A stretch of 64,000 nucleotides of DNA, taken from positions 274,597 through 338,596 of the forward strand of contig NZ_NISX01000002.1 in NCBI RefSeq assembly GCF_002591895.1, given 5' to 3'. Positions 1-8,286 of the stretch are shown piece by piece. Both the position numbers and the translations under genes were made by a program. Each line of letters opens with the position of its first letter. The first letter of the stretch is position 1. This DNA is from Lacimicrobium alkaliphilum. GTDB taxonomy: Bacteria > Pseudomonadota > Gammaproteobacteria > Enterobacterales > Alteromonadaceae. The notes under the pieces are model-generated. The model had not been told where the DNA came from. It worked only from the letters and a program-made list of their open reading frames with translations, and made no database searches.

Positions 1-170
1 CGGCTTATGCCCACAATCAGGATATTCTGGTTAACGAACAGGACTGGATTGAGGCTGGCCAGAAAATAGCAACAATGGGAGACAGTGGCTCATCGCAGGT
101 TATGCTTCACTTTGAAGTACGCTATAAAGGCAAATCTGTTGATCCACTGCGGTTTCTCCCCGACAGATAA
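1..170 (+). CDS. nlpD: NlpD, C-terminal end of LytM/M23 domain (partial)
   Basis: The reading frame is open from the window edge (first whole codon at 3) to TAA at 168-170 and encodes the last 55 residues of a LytM/M23 peptidase-like domain. The stretch [13 protein letters not shown] near the end is typical of NlpD and of the related EnvC proteins. NlpD is an outer-membrane lipoprotein that activates the amidase AmiC at the division septum. The identity is supported by rpoS directly downstream, since nlpD-rpoS is a conserved pair in gammaproteobacteria and the main rpoS promoter usually lies inside nlpD; that region is outside the window. Confidence 0.85.
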   Translation, partial: AYAHNQDILVNEQDWIEAGQKIATMGDSGSSQVMLHFEVRYKGKSVDPLRFLPDR

Positions 171-240
171 TAACAATAAACAATAATAAAAAATGAAAGG
201 AGAGCAATAAACCAACCTACAACTTGCTGGAGATGATGTC

Positions 241-1215
241 ATGGGTCAAAAAAAACTGAAAGATGTCGACCTGACTGAAGAAATTGAAGACGTTATTGAA
301 TCTGAAATGGAGAAAGCCGATAAAGATGCCGATCCTATGGAAGAGATTCTCGCTAATCACGAAGACACCCCCAGAAACCTCGATGCTACCCAACTTTACC
401 TCGGAGAAATCGGTTTTTCTCCATTACTTAGTGCCGAAGAAGAAGTTTACTTTGCCCGCCGGGCTCTGAAAGGCGACGAAGCCTCCAGAAAACGAATGAT
501 AGTCAGCAACCTGCGTTTAGTCGTTAAAATTGCTCGTCGCTATAATAACCGGGGTCTGGCCCTGCTGGATCTGATAGAAGAAGGTAATCTTGGCCTGATT
601 AGAGCAGTAGAAAAGTTTGACCCGGAACGGGGCTTTCGTTTCTCTACCTATGCAACCTGGTGGATCCGACAAACTATTGAACGGGCGATTATGAATCAGA
701 CCCGCACCATACGTTTGCCCATCCATGTGGTAAAAGAACTGAATGTTTACCTGCGTGCAGCCAGAGAACTGGCACAAAAACTGGACCATGAGCCTACAGC
801 AGAAGAAATTGCCGACGCACTGGAACGGCCAGTGGAAGACATTACCAAGATGCTGCGCCTGAACGAACGTATCAGCTCTGTTGATACTCCAATCGGCAGT
901 GACAACGACAAAGCACTGCTGGATATTATTGCCGATGAGAAAGGCCACGGGCCTGAAGCAGAGCTGCAGGATAAGGACATGAAAAGCAGTATCATTCACT
1001 GGCTGCATGAACTCAATCCTAAGCAACGGGAAGTGTTGGCCAGACGCTTTGGTCTGATGGGTTATGAGCCTTCAACGCTGGAAGATGTGGGTGCAGAAAT
1101 TGGTCTCACCAGAGAGCGGGTGCGGCAGATCCAGGTGGAAGCATTGCGACGCCTGCGTGATATGCTCGGCCACCAGGGATTAAATCTGGAGTCCGTATTC
1201 AGTAAAGAATTTTAG
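241..1215 (+). CDS. rpoS: RNA polymerase sigma factor RpoS
   Basis: Sigma-38, master regulator of stationary phase and general stress. The 324-residue protein has all regions in order: region 1.2 ([11 protein letters not shown], about residues 48-58), region 2 with the -10 recognition segment [17 protein letters not shown] (about 133-149), region 3 after [11 protein letters not shown], and region 4 with the helix-turn-helix [18 protein letters not shown] (about 288-305). Length matches RpoS rather than RpoD, and the nlpD neighbour fits. The ATG at 241 has GGAG at 229-232, 8 nt upstream. Translational control through an upstream leader is usual for this gene; a 70-nt leader separates it from nlpD here, but most of the true leader would lie inside nlpD. 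Confidence 0.97.
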   Translation: MGQKKLKDVDLTEEIEDVIESEMEKADKDADPMEEILANHEDTPRNLDATQLYLGEIGFSPLLSAEEEVYFARRALKGDEASRKRMIVSNLRLVVKIARRYNNRGLALLDLIEEGNLGLIRAVEKFDPERGFRFSTYATWWIRQTIERAIMNQTRTIRLPIHVVKELNVYLRAARELAQKLDHEPTAEEIADALERPVEDITKMLRLNERISSVDTPIGSDNDKALLDIIADEKGHGPEAELQDKDMKSSIIHWLHELNPKQREVLARRFGLMGYEPSTLEDVGAEIGLTRERVRQIQVEALRRLRDMLGHQGLNLESVFSKEF

Positions 1216-1227
1216 GTGACCGTAAGT

Positions 1228-1656
1228 TTATATTACATCTTCAACCAATATCAGCACCTTACCTATCCCCTGTTCTTTGAACAGGGTCAGGGTAAGCTGA
1301 TAGGGGTCTGGTTGGAATAGCTGATAATCAAGTGTTTTTCTGTCCGGTAGAAAGTTATGCACTTTAGCCGGCTCACCAAATAACGTCACAATCTCCTGCT
1401 CTGACATCCCCGTGCGTACCGGCATATCTAAGCTGCTAAGGATCATTTCTGCTTTTTGCGGCGGCAGATTAAGCAAATCCAGACTAATCAGACGGGTATC
1501 ATCAGGCACTGATTTTGAACGCAGAAATTCTGTGGCCCCAAACGCTTCCCCTAACCATTCACGCCCCATAAACAACCAACTGTCAAACTCCTCCACCGAT
1601 TCCGGAGCCAGAAACTGACGCAACCTGAGGCTGGCAAAATGGCGATGGGCTATCAC
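1228..1656 (-). CDS. Conserved-looking small protein of unknown function
   Basis: A 142-residue soluble protein, convergent with rpoS and ending only 12 nt from its stop codon. The start is GTG (1654-1656) with a good AAGGA Shine-Dalgarno seven bases upstream, which argues that it is translated. There is no signal peptide or membrane segment. The C-terminal half (MSEQEIVTLFGEPAKV, then alternating hydrophobic strands to the end) resembles the helix-plus-strand pattern of BamE/OmlA-like domains, in which a short helix leads to a G-x-P turn; this is a weak resemblance only. I do not recognise a named family. No T-rich terminator separates it from rpoS. Confidence 0.6.
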   Translation of the reverse strand: MIAHRHFASLRLRQFLAPESVEEFDSWLFMGREWLGEAFGATEFLRSKSVPDDTRLISLDLLNLPPQKAEMILSSLDMPVRTGMSEQEIVTLFGEPAKVHNFLPDRKTLDYQLFQPDPYQLTLTLFKEQGIGKVLILVEDVI

Positions 1657-1921
1657 AAAGCATCCTTATGTCGATAAGCCACTGATACACATTTGTATAT
1701 CAGTGATTCTGTAAGCCTATTGCACAACGACTAAAAAACCAACGTTTTATGCCCTGAGTATAAAATTTGCCATCTCACACTGTCGGAAAAATTTACAAAA
1801 CTGTTTACATTTTGTTCCATCTTTAACTTATATTATTGTTTTTATTGTATTTTTTATTATGGCACAGTTTAAGCATTCTCAAGGCCACATACAACCTCAT
1901 AGAATTCAGGGAATAATCTTT

Positions 1922-2722
1922 ATGAAACTAAGAAATACATTGAAAATCGCGGCTTTCGCCATGGCGAGCATGTTGGCAGCCGCACCGGCCTCAGCCATCC
2001 TTCTTACCGGCTGGACCGGAGTCGGTAACTCAGGAACCTTAGGCGCCGATGGCGATGTGACCTTGTCACCATTCGGTGATAGCCAGTACGGCTATGTGAC
2101 CACCGCTGGTGGCGTTAATGGTGTGGGTTTGCCAGGAGTAGGTGGCACAGGTAGCGCCACAGATGGCTCAGTAATTACCTCACCAATCTTTGCTGCGGAA
2201 GCAGGCGATGCTCTGGAGTTTTACTTTAACTATGTAACCTCAGACGGTGCCGGTTTTGCTGACTATGCCTGGGCACGACTGCTGGATGCCGATTCTAATG
2301 AAATCGCCCTGCTGTTTACCGCCAGAACCCGTGATGACGGAGGCGACACCGTACCCGGCTTTGGTATGCCTGCTCCTGTGGCCAGCCTGACCCCCGGCAG
2401 TACCCCCATCATAACTGATGATGAAGGTGGTCCGGACTGGTCCGCTCTGGGAAGCGACTCCGGTAGTTGTTGGTCTACAGGTTGTGGTTATACGGGTTGG
2501 ATCCAGGCTGCTTATAATATTGGTGCTGCCGGTAACTATCGTCTGGAAATGGGCGTTGTAAACTGGACTGACAGCGACTACGACAGCGGCATGGCTTTTG
2601 ACGGTGCCACCATTGGCGGTCAGGTGATTGGTGAACCCACAGAAGTTCCCGCCCCTGCTCCGCTGGCTCTGCTGGGACTCGGCCTGATCAGCCTGTGGCT
2701 GTCACGCCGTAACGCCCGCTAA
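1922..2722 (+). CDS. PEP-CTERM sorting domain-containing secreted protein
   Basis: A 266-residue exported protein. It begins MKLRNTLKIAAFAMASMLAA, a classical signal peptide with likely cleavage after ASA. The body is rich in Gly, Asp and Thr with two close Cys residues (GSCWSTGCGY). It ends with VPAPAPLALLGLGLISLW followed by LSRRNAR: a proline motif, a hydrophobic helix and a basic tail, which is the PEP-CTERM signal handled by an exosortase encoded elsewhere. An in-frame ATG at 1859 exists, but the start at 1922 gives the proper signal peptide and has AGGGA about 10 nt upstream. The preceding 265 bp (1657-1921) are AT-rich and hold its promoter; I could not fix a confident -35/-10 pair. 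Function unknown. Confidence 0.85.
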   Translation: MKLRNTLKIAAFAMASMLAAAPASAILLTGWTGVGNSGTLGADGDVTLSPFGDSQYGYVTTAGGVNGVGLPGVGGTGSATDGSVITSPIFAAEAGDALEFYFNYVTSDGAGFADYAWARLLDADSNEIALLFTARTRDDGGDTVPGFGMPAPVASLTPGSTPIITDDEGGPDWSALGSDSGSCWSTGCGYTGWIQAAYNIGAAGNYRLEMGVVNWTDSDYDSGMAFDGATIGGQVIGEPTEVPAPAPLALLGLGLISLWLSRRNAR

Positions 2723-2744
2723 AGCAACCTTATATTCTCCAATT

Positions 2745-2773
2745 AAAAAAGCGCTCAGGAAGAGCGCTTTTTT
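2745..2773 (+). terminator. Rho-independent terminator
   Basis: A-tract, GCGCTC, five-base loop, GAGCGC, T-tract: a 12-bp stem (A6GCGCTC pairing with GAGCGCT6). It lies 22 nt after the PEP-CTERM gene. Because both flanks are A/T tracts it can act in both directions, also for the convergent mazG side. Confidence 0.92.
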
Positions 2774-2823
2774 ATGTCCAGTGCCGGAGTTGTAAGGAAC
2801 ATTCTCCGGCGATGTCGAACATA

Positions 2824-3648
2824 TTACTGCCCTCCTGCTTTGCCCGACTGCTTAACCTTCTGCCATACCGCTTCCATCTGCTCCAGACTGGCCTGTTCCA
2901 GTGGTGTTTTAGAATCATCGAAATGCTGCTCCACGGCACGGAAGCGGCCCTCAAATTTATTATTGGCAGCTCGCAGCAGGGTTTCGGGGTCTTTTTTCAG
3001 TTTTCTGGCCAGATTGACGGTGGCAAACAGCAGATCACCGATTTCCTCTTCCAGCGCCTGCTGATTGATAGTTGGTTGATTCAGCTCCTCCTGTACTTCC
3101 AGTATTTCTTCCTGAATTTTGGCGAAAACACCCTGAGTATCGGGCCAGTCAAAACCCACATTGGCGCAGCGTTTCTGGATCTTGGCGGCGCGGGTCAGAG
3201 CCGGTAACGCCTGGGGAATATTATCCAGCACACTGCTTTTACCTGTGGATTTCTCCGCTCTTTCTTTGGCCTTTTCAGATTCCCAGTTGGCTTTGACTTC
3301 CTGCTCAGTAAAGGTTTTCTCACCAAATACATGGGGATGACGACGGATCAACTTTTCCGCCATCGTGCCGGCAATATCTTCAAAATCAAACAGCGCCTGT
3401 TCCTTACCCAGCTTTGCATAGAACACCACCTGAAATAACAGATCGCCAAGTTCTTCGCGAATCTCCTCGGGACTGCCTGTTTCAATAGCATCGGCGACTT
3501 CATAGGCTTCCTCCAGAGTAAAAGGCACGATAGTTTTAAAGCTCTGCTTTAAATCCCATGGACAACCACCATCGGGGTCACGAAGTTTATCCATCACCCA
3601 TAACAGTTTATCGAGATTGGGGTAGTTCTGATCATTAATAATTGTCAT
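2824..3648 (-). CDS. mazG: Nucleoside triphosphate pyrophosphohydrolase MazG
   Basis: Hydrolyses all canonical (d)NTPs to the monophosphate and pyrophosphate and modulates the RelA/(p)ppGpp response. Two MazG all-alpha domains are visible: the first with CPWDLKQSF and the metal-binding ExxE helix TLEEAYEVADAI (about residues 30-65), the second with LEEEIGDLLFATVNLARKL (about 190-210). I chose the ATG at 3648 (MTIINDQNYPN); a longer in-frame ATG at 3678 would start inside the inverted repeat of the neighbouring cassette and adds non-conserved residues. The gene would normally follow relA directly, and the cassette at 3656-4098 now separates them, leaving only seven bases and a weak GGTG as ribosome site. 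Confidence 0.95.
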   Translation of the reverse strand: MTIINDQNYPNLDKLLWVMDKLRDPDGGCPWDLKQSFKTIVPFTLEEAYEVADAIETGSPEEIREELGDLLFQVVFYAKLGKEQALFDFEDIAGTMAEKLIRRHPHVFGEKTFTEQEVKANWESEKAKERAEKSTGKSSVLDNIPQALPALTRAAKIQKRCANVGFDWPDTQGVFAKIQEEILEVQEELNQPTINQQALEEEIGDLLFATVNLARKLKKDPETLLRAANNKFEGRFRAVEQHFDDSKTPLEQASLEQMEAVWQKVKQSGKAGGQ

Positions 3649-3655
3649 AAATTTG

Positions 3656-3683
3656 CACCACAGAGTCACAGAGGACACAGAGA
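3656..3683 (+). repeat. Left inverted terminal repeat of GxxExxY cassette
   Basis: Starts CACCACAGAGTCAC and continues with the purine-rich word ACAGAG repeated every 8-9 bases. The reverse complement of 4070-4098 matches it with two substitutions and one small indel near the inner end. Confidence 0.85.
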
Positions 3684-3693
3684 ATCTTAATTG

Positions 3694-4068
3694 CTATCCG
3701 TTCAGCATCCGGCATATCCCATGCCTTAGCTGCGTCACATTAAAATTTAGTAAAAGCCCGTATCTTAGTTTCCTCAGCTTAAGATAGGTCAACAGCTGGG
3801 CTTTATGAATTGGCAGAATCGACTCAACTGCTTTTAGCTCCACAATAACACTGCTTTCAACCAGCAGATCCAGTCGGTATTCAGCATTCAAACTCCGTCC
3901 TTTATAGATTATTGGCAATTCAATCTGTCGTTGACATTCCAATCCCAACAAACTCAGTTCGTGGCAAAGGCAAACTTCGTAAGCCGATTCCATTAATCCC
4001 GGACCAAGTTCCCGATGAACATTTATTGCCGCGTGTATCACCTGCCCTGTTAGGTAATCATTATCCAT
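3694..4068 (-). CDS. GxxExxY family protein, PD-(D/E)XK nuclease-like
   Basis: A 124-residue protein. It carries the family-naming motif G-L-M-E-S-A-Y (residues 24-30 region, in ELGPGLMESAY) and then YRLDLLVESSVIVELKAV, which matches the D-x(n)-ExK core of the PD-(D/E)XK nuclease fold (family PF13366). The biochemical role of this family is unknown. The terminal repeat at 4070-4098 supplies purine-rich sequence upstream of the ATG: GGAGG lies 11 nt before the start and AGAGGA directly next to it. It sits between relA and mazG on the same strand, so it may be read from relA transcripts. All key residues of the motif are present, so the gene appears intact. Confidence 0.85.
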   Translation of the reverse strand: MDNDYLTGQVIHAAINVHRELGPGLMESAYEVCLCHELSLLGLECQRQIELPIIYKGRSLNAEYRLDLLVESSVIVELKAVESILPIHKAQLLTYLKLRKLRYGLLLNFNVTQLRHGICRMLNG

Positions 4069-4069
4069 A

Positions 4070-4098
4070 TCCTCTGTGACCTCCGTGACTCTGTGGTG
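4070..4098 (-). repeat. Right inverted terminal repeat of GxxExxY cassette
   Basis: Read on the minus strand it begins CACCACAGAGTCACGGAGG, the mirror of 3656-3683. It also carries the putative Shine-Dalgarno sequence of the enclosed gene. Confidence 0.85.
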
Positions 4099-4103
4099 AA
4101 TAC

Positions 4104-6257
4104 TTAGTACTCCGTGCGACGCACTTCGGTAACACCATTAACCTGTTTTAAGCGGCTGACCACTTTTGAAAGACTGTTCAGATCCCGCACTTCCAGTTTA
4201 AGACCAATGCGGGCGGTATGATCTTTGTTATTGCTGAGGCTGTTGACACCGAGCAAGCCGACTTTGTCATTGGCCAGTACAGTAGTGATATCCCGCAAAA
4301 TACCATCTCTGTCGGCACAACGTACTTCCAGTTCGGACTCGAAGGCACCGTTTCGCTCACTGGCCCAGTGAACCTCTATGGCCCGCTCCGGATGCGTTTC
4401 CATCAGGTGAAGTAATTGCTCACAATCTTCACGGTGTACACTGACACCACGGCCCTGGGTAATAAAACCCTGAATGGCATCACCTGGCAACGGCTGACAG
4501 CATTTCGCCAACTGGCTCATCAGGTTTCCCACGCCTTCCACTACCACAGCATCTTTGGCGGCTTTGGCACTCTTACTGCGCTTTTTAATTCGTGGATCCA
4601 GGTCTGGTGCGGGTGCATGTAGCTGTTGCAGGTAATGCACCACCTGATACAAACGCACATCGCCGCCGCCAATAGCGGCATAGAGGTCATCCAGACTGGT
4701 GAGATTAAATTTCTCACAGGCCTGTGCCGCCTCTTTAATGGGAATATGGCTGCGTTGCAGTTCTTTCTCCAGCGTTTCCTTACCGGCCTGCAGGTTTTTA
4801 TCTCTGTCCTGTTTCTTGAACCACGTATGGATCTTGGCCCGGGCGCGGCTGGAATGCACATAACCCAGTTGCGGATTCATCCAGTCCCGGCTGGGATTAA
4901 GCCGTTTCCCGGTTAAAACCTCAACCTGATCGCCGGTCTGTAACTGGTAAGTAAAAGGCACAATACGGCCAAACACTTTGGCACCAATACAACGGTGGCC
5001 CACATTACTGTGAATGTAGTAAGCAAAATCCAGCGGTGTTGAGCCCAGCGGAAGATCCACCACATCCCCTTTAGGGGTAAAGACGTAGACCCTGTCATCA
5101 AACACCTGGCTGCGCAGTTCTTCCACCAGATCACCAGATTCAGCCATTTCTTCCTGCCACAACAGGATCTTGCGCAGCCAGTTAATCTTGTCTTCATAGC
5201 CACTGCGCCCACCCGGGCTACCTTCTTTGTATTTCCAGTGTGCTGCCACACCCAATTCCGCGTCCTGATGCATCTGCTGTGTACGGATCTGTATCTCCAC
5301 CGCCTTGCCTTGTGGACCAACCACTACAGTATGAATAGACTGATAACCATTGGGTTTGGGGGTGGCGATATAGTCATCAAATTCCCGGGGAATGTGCTTC
5401 CAGTTGGCATGCACGATCCCCAGGGCGCCGTAACAGTCCTGCAGCCGGTCAGCGATAATGCGCACAGCGCGGATATCAAAAAGCTCTTCGAAGCCCAGGT
5501 GTTTTTTCTGCATCTTTTTCCAGATACTGTAGATATGTTTTGGGCGGCCGTATACCTGAGCGCGGATCTGCTGCTCATTCAATTGTCCCTGCAGGTTTGC
5601 GACAAAGTCCTCAATATAGTGTTCACGATCCTCGCGCTTCTCATCCAGAAGCCCGGCTATCTGGCGATAGGTTTTAGGATGTAAATAGCGAAAGGAAAGA
5701 TCTTCCAGTTCCCACTTCAGTTGACCAATGCCAAGACGGTTGGCTAATGGAGCATAAATTCCGGCGCATTCTTTGGCCACCAGCACTCTGGTCTCTTCGT
5801 CAGTATCTTTGACCTCTCTTAAGGTACAAATCCGCTCAGCCAGTTTAATCACTACAGCTCTGACATCCTCAACCATGGCCAGCAACATGCGCCGAAGGTT
5901 ATCAATCTGCACCTCATCGGTGCGTGCCTGTTTATTGTTGTGCAGAGCCCGGATGGCATCCATTCGCCGAACCCCCTGCACCAGCAACCAGATAGAAGGC
6001 CCGAAAACATCGGTAATTTTCTCTTCGTCCCAGCATTGTTGTTCGAGAATCGGCAGTAACAGAGCGGTCTGTAAGGTTTCATCATCCATATGCAACTCAT
6101 GGAGGATCTCAACCATTTCCCGCCCGGCTAAGGAAACATCAAATTTATTTGCCAGCTCACCCAGTTTACCCGCTGTAGCAACGGGTAACTGCATGGAACG
6201 CAGCCACTCGGGAAAGGGCGTTGCTACCTGTTTATGTACCTTTCGAATGGAAACCAT
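4104..6257 (-). CDS. relA: GTP pyrophosphokinase RelA, (p)ppGpp synthetase I
   Basis: Ribosome-associated synthetase that makes (p)ppGpp when uncharged tRNA enters the A site. The 717-residue protein has the usual order: an N-terminal HD-like region in which the hydrolase histidine-aspartate motif is degenerate (FGPSIWLLVQGVRRMDAI), as expected for RelA and unlike SpoT; the synthetase domain with YGRPKHIYSIWKKMQ and FDDYIATPKPNGYQSIHT (about residues 235-315); a TGS domain (YVFTPKGDVVDLPLGSTPLD, about 392-411); a helical/zinc-finger part with CCQPLPGD (about 580); and a C-terminal ACT domain. It is preceded by rlmD and followed by the GxxExxY cassette and mazG. Confidence 0.97.
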   Translation of the reverse strand: MVSIRKVHKQVATPFPEWLRSMQLPVATAGKLGELANKFDVSLAGREMVEILHELHMDDETLQTALLLPILEQQCWDEEKITDVFGPSIWLLVQGVRRMDAIRALHNNKQARTDEVQIDNLRRMLLAMVEDVRAVVIKLAERICTLREVKDTDEETRVLVAKECAGIYAPLANRLGIGQLKWELEDLSFRYLHPKTYRQIAGLLDEKREDREHYIEDFVANLQGQLNEQQIRAQVYGRPKHIYSIWKKMQKKHLGFEELFDIRAVRIIADRLQDCYGALGIVHANWKHIPREFDDYIATPKPNGYQSIHTVVVGPQGKAVEIQIRTQQMHQDAELGVAAHWKYKEGSPGGRSGYEDKINWLRKILLWQEEMAESGDLVEELRSQVFDDRVYVFTPKGDVVDLPLGSTPLDFAYYIHSNVGHRCIGAKVFGRIVPFTYQLQTGDQVEVLTGKRLNPSRDWMNPQLGYVHSSRARAKIHTWFKKQDRDKNLQAGKETLEKELQRSHIPIKEAAQACEKFNLTSLDDLYAAIGGGDVRLYQVVHYLQQLHAPAPDLDPRIKKRSKSAKAAKDAVVVEGVGNLMSQLAKCCQPLPGDAIQGFITQGRGVSVHREDCEQLLHLMETHPERAIEVHWASERNGAFESELEVRCADRDGILRDITTVLANDKVGLLGVNSLSNNKDHTARIGLKLEVRDLNSLSKVVSRLKQVNGVTEVRRTEY

Positions 6258-6329
6258 GTCATCTCAATATATCGTTGCCAGTTAACTTGCATCCGAACAC
6301 GGACAAGTGTGAACAGAATCGTCGCTGAA

Positions 6330-7670
6330 CTACTTCCGGGTGAACAGTGCCATCAATTCAGTATGGGCAGTGTTGGGAAACATATCCATCAGCCCTATTT
6401 TATTCACCCTCCATCCATTCTCAACCAATTGCTCCATATCTCTGGCAAAGGTGGCGGGATTACAGGAAACATACAAGATTTGCGCCGGATTCAACTTATT
6501 CAGCCATGGTATGACCGCAGCGGCGCCTGCGCGGGCCGGATCCAATAACACTTTGTCTACCTGTCCAAGCTGACGGAACAGTTGTGCCAGACTACCTTCA
6601 TCGCCAAGATCAGTTTGCAGAAACGCTGCCTGCAAACCGTTTCTCGACGCATTAGTTTCTGCCTGCGACACCATCGCCTGAATGCCTTCAACACCTGTAA
6701 TCTGTGCACCCTTTTGTGCCATGGGTAAGGCGAAGTTACCCACGCCACAAAACAGGTCCAGCACCTTGTCATCAGCGCGGATGTCCATCCAACTGATGGC
6801 CTGTAGCACCATGGCACGGTTAATCTCCTTATTAACCTGAATAAAATCTGTGGGGCTGAATTCGAGACTGAGTTCACTGACAGGCTGATAAAGAGCATTA
6901 CTATGGTCACCGGCCAGCTGCTCAAAGGTCATCTTTTGTGTTTGTAACAACAAGGTGCATTGATGGCGTTGCGCGAATGCCTGCAATGCCTGTTTGTCAT
7001 GCTCTGGCAGAGGTTTGGTAAGGCGCAGACATATTTGTAACTGGTTGTCTGCATCCAGCATGCTGACATGACCGATATGCCTGACGGACTGAAGCCCTTT
7101 GACCAGCGCCCGTATCTCAGGCAGAGCGTGCTGCAATGGCGGGGTCAGCACCTTACACTCCGTGATATCCACCACCTTTTCTGAGCCTCGGGCACGAAAC
7201 CCCAAAGACATAGAGGATTTGCCCTTACCGGTGCGAGCATCTAATGCCAGTCTCACCTTACGCCGGTACCCCTGATAACCTCCGACCAGAGGTGGTTGCC
7301 AATTCAGTGATTCAACACCGGCAATTTTCCGAAGCAGCTGATTAACGGCCTGTTGTTTGTAATTCAGCATTGGCTTTTGACCAATATGCTGATGTTGACA
7401 GCCACCACATTCATTAAAGTGAGGACAAAAAGGTTCAATACGTTCAGGACTGGGCCTGAGCACTTCTTCCACTTCCGCCAGCCAGACCCGCTTTTTTTTC
7501 TCCCGTACTCTGGCCTTTACCTCTTCGCCGGGCAACGCACCTTCTACGAAAACGACGGGCTGATGGCTGCGGCATACACCGATACCGCTGTGATCAAGAG
7601 TATCAATGCGCAAGCTGACCGGTTTGGCAGGAGCGGCTTTTTTGCGCGCAGACTTATATAACTGAACCAT
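6330..7670 (-). CDS. rlmD: 23S rRNA (uracil-1939-C5)-methyltransferase RlmD
   Basis: Methylates U1939 of 23S rRNA using SAM. A TRAM domain occupies about residues 15-70, followed by the iron-sulfur cysteines (CPHFNECGGCQH, about 81-92, with a further Cys near 168). The SAM-binding motif is VLDLFCGVGNFALPMA (about 309-324), and the catalytic region includes LLDPARAGA and the nucleophile context VSCNPATFARD (about 400-410). At 446 residues it has normal length. It lies upstream of relA, the usual order in Shewanella/Alteromonas-type genomes, and 12 nt after acpS. Confidence 0.95.
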   Translation of the reverse strand: MVQLYKSARKKAAPAKPVSLRIDTLDHSGIGVCRSHQPVVFVEGALPGEEVKARVREKKKRVWLAEVEEVLRPSPERIEPFCPHFNECGGCQHQHIGQKPMLNYKQQAVNQLLRKIAGVESLNWQPPLVGGYQGYRRKVRLALDARTGKGKSSMSLGFRARGSEKVVDITECKVLTPPLQHALPEIRALVKGLQSVRHIGHVSMLDADNQLQICLRLTKPLPEHDKQALQAFAQRHQCTLLLQTQKMTFEQLAGDHSNALYQPVSELSLEFSPTDFIQVNKEINRAMVLQAISWMDIRADDKVLDLFCGVGNFALPMAQKGAQITGVEGIQAMVSQAETNASRNGLQAAFLQTDLGDEGSLAQLFRQLGQVDKVLLDPARAGAAAVIPWLNKLNPAQILYVSCNPATFARDMEQLVENGWRVNKIGLMDMFPNTAHTELMALFTRK

Positions 7671-7682
7671 CTGCCAGCTTCC

Positions 7683-8060
7683 TTATTTTTCCAATACCAC
7701 CGTTGCCACAGCGTAATGCTTTTCATCAGCAATACTGATATGGCTGCCTGTTATTGATCGCTCTTCTGTCAGTTGGCGTAAATAGCCAGACAAATACAGA
7801 TAGGGCTGACCACTGTCGTAGTGACGTATTTCCATCTGCTTAAAACTCACACCATGACCGATACCTGTACCGAATGCTTTGACTGTAGCCTCTTTGGCGG
7901 CAAAGCGCTTGGCCAGAAAACGATTCGGGAATGGGTGGGCTGACCATTCAGCCAACTCTGTGTCGGTCAGCACCCGCTGTGCCAGTCGCGAGGATTTTTG
8001 CAACTGACGCTCAATACGGGCTATTTCAACGATATCCGTGCCAATTCCGATAATAGCCAT
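7683..8060 (-). CDS. acpS: Holo-[acyl-carrier-protein] synthase
   Basis: Transfers 4'-phosphopantetheine from CoA to apo-ACP. The 125-residue protein has the two signature motifs of group I phosphopantetheinyl transferases: GIGTDIVEIARIE near the N-terminus, with metal-binding Asp9, and FLAKRFAAKEATVKAFGTGI (about 49-68), with the second metal ligand Glu. It normally follows pdxJ directly; here a 215-bp repeat element (8067-8281) intervenes. The ATG is eight bases from the edge of that element, so its ribosome site is limited to the short native spacer. Confidence 0.95.
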   Translation of the reverse strand: MAIIGIGTDIVEIARIERQLQKSSRLAQRVLTDTELAEWSAHPFPNRFLAKRFAAKEATVKAFGTGIGHGVSFKQMEIRHYDSGQPYLYLSGYLRQLTEERSITGSHISIADEKHYAVATVVLEK

Positions 8061-8066
8061 TGTTAA

Positions 8067-8281
8067 TTCACCACAGAGGCACGGAGGACACAGAGGTTAA
8101 AAAAGCTAAAGTTGTTAGGACTAGAAGCGCTTCCATCCTCAGGTTTTATCACTCTGTATGCAGTGGAGTTCAGAATTTTCACAATAGTGAGCAAAAAAAT
8201 TAGGCCATTTGCACGGCCACTTGCCAGCGTTAAGAGTCTTTTTCTCTGTGCCCTCTGTGCCCTCTGTGGCTCTGTGGTGAA
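8067..8281. mobile_element. Gene-less element with CAGAG-type inverted repeats (MITE-like)
   Basis: Inverted ends TTCACCACAGAG (8067 onward; on the other strand inward from 8281) extend about 30 bp on each side with ACAGAG words every 8-9 bases. The right end has one extra repeat unit. The ends resemble those of the GxxExxY cassette at 3656-4098, but the interior (about 8100-8240) holds no credible gene. It fits between the pdxJ stop (8287) and the acpS start (8060) almost exactly. I interpret it as a deleted, non-autonomous relative of that cassette. Confidence 0.6.
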
Positions 8282-8286
8282 CATCA

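Larger units (their letters stand above)
3656..4098. mobile_element. Putative cassette: GxxExxY gene between inverted terminal repeats
   Basis: A 443-bp unit bounded by inverted repeats of about 28 bp (3656-3683 and 4070-4098) that share the outer CACCACAGAGTCAC exactly and differ at only two or three inner positions. It contains one gene, 3694-4068. The outer ends lie 7 nt from the mazG start codon and 5 nt from the relA stop codon, so the unit fills the gap between two genes that are normally neighbours. No target-site duplication is obvious. That it is or was mobile is inference from the repeats, the position, and related gene-less copies elsewhere in the window. Confidence 0.6.

Noticed and set aside
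517..1026. 169-codon minus-strand frame inside rpoS
   Set aside because: Antisense shadow of a well-conserved gene with no ribosome site.
3649..3678. Ten-residue N-terminal extension of MazG
   Set aside because: The added codons come from the inverted repeat of the neighbouring cassette and are not MazG-like.
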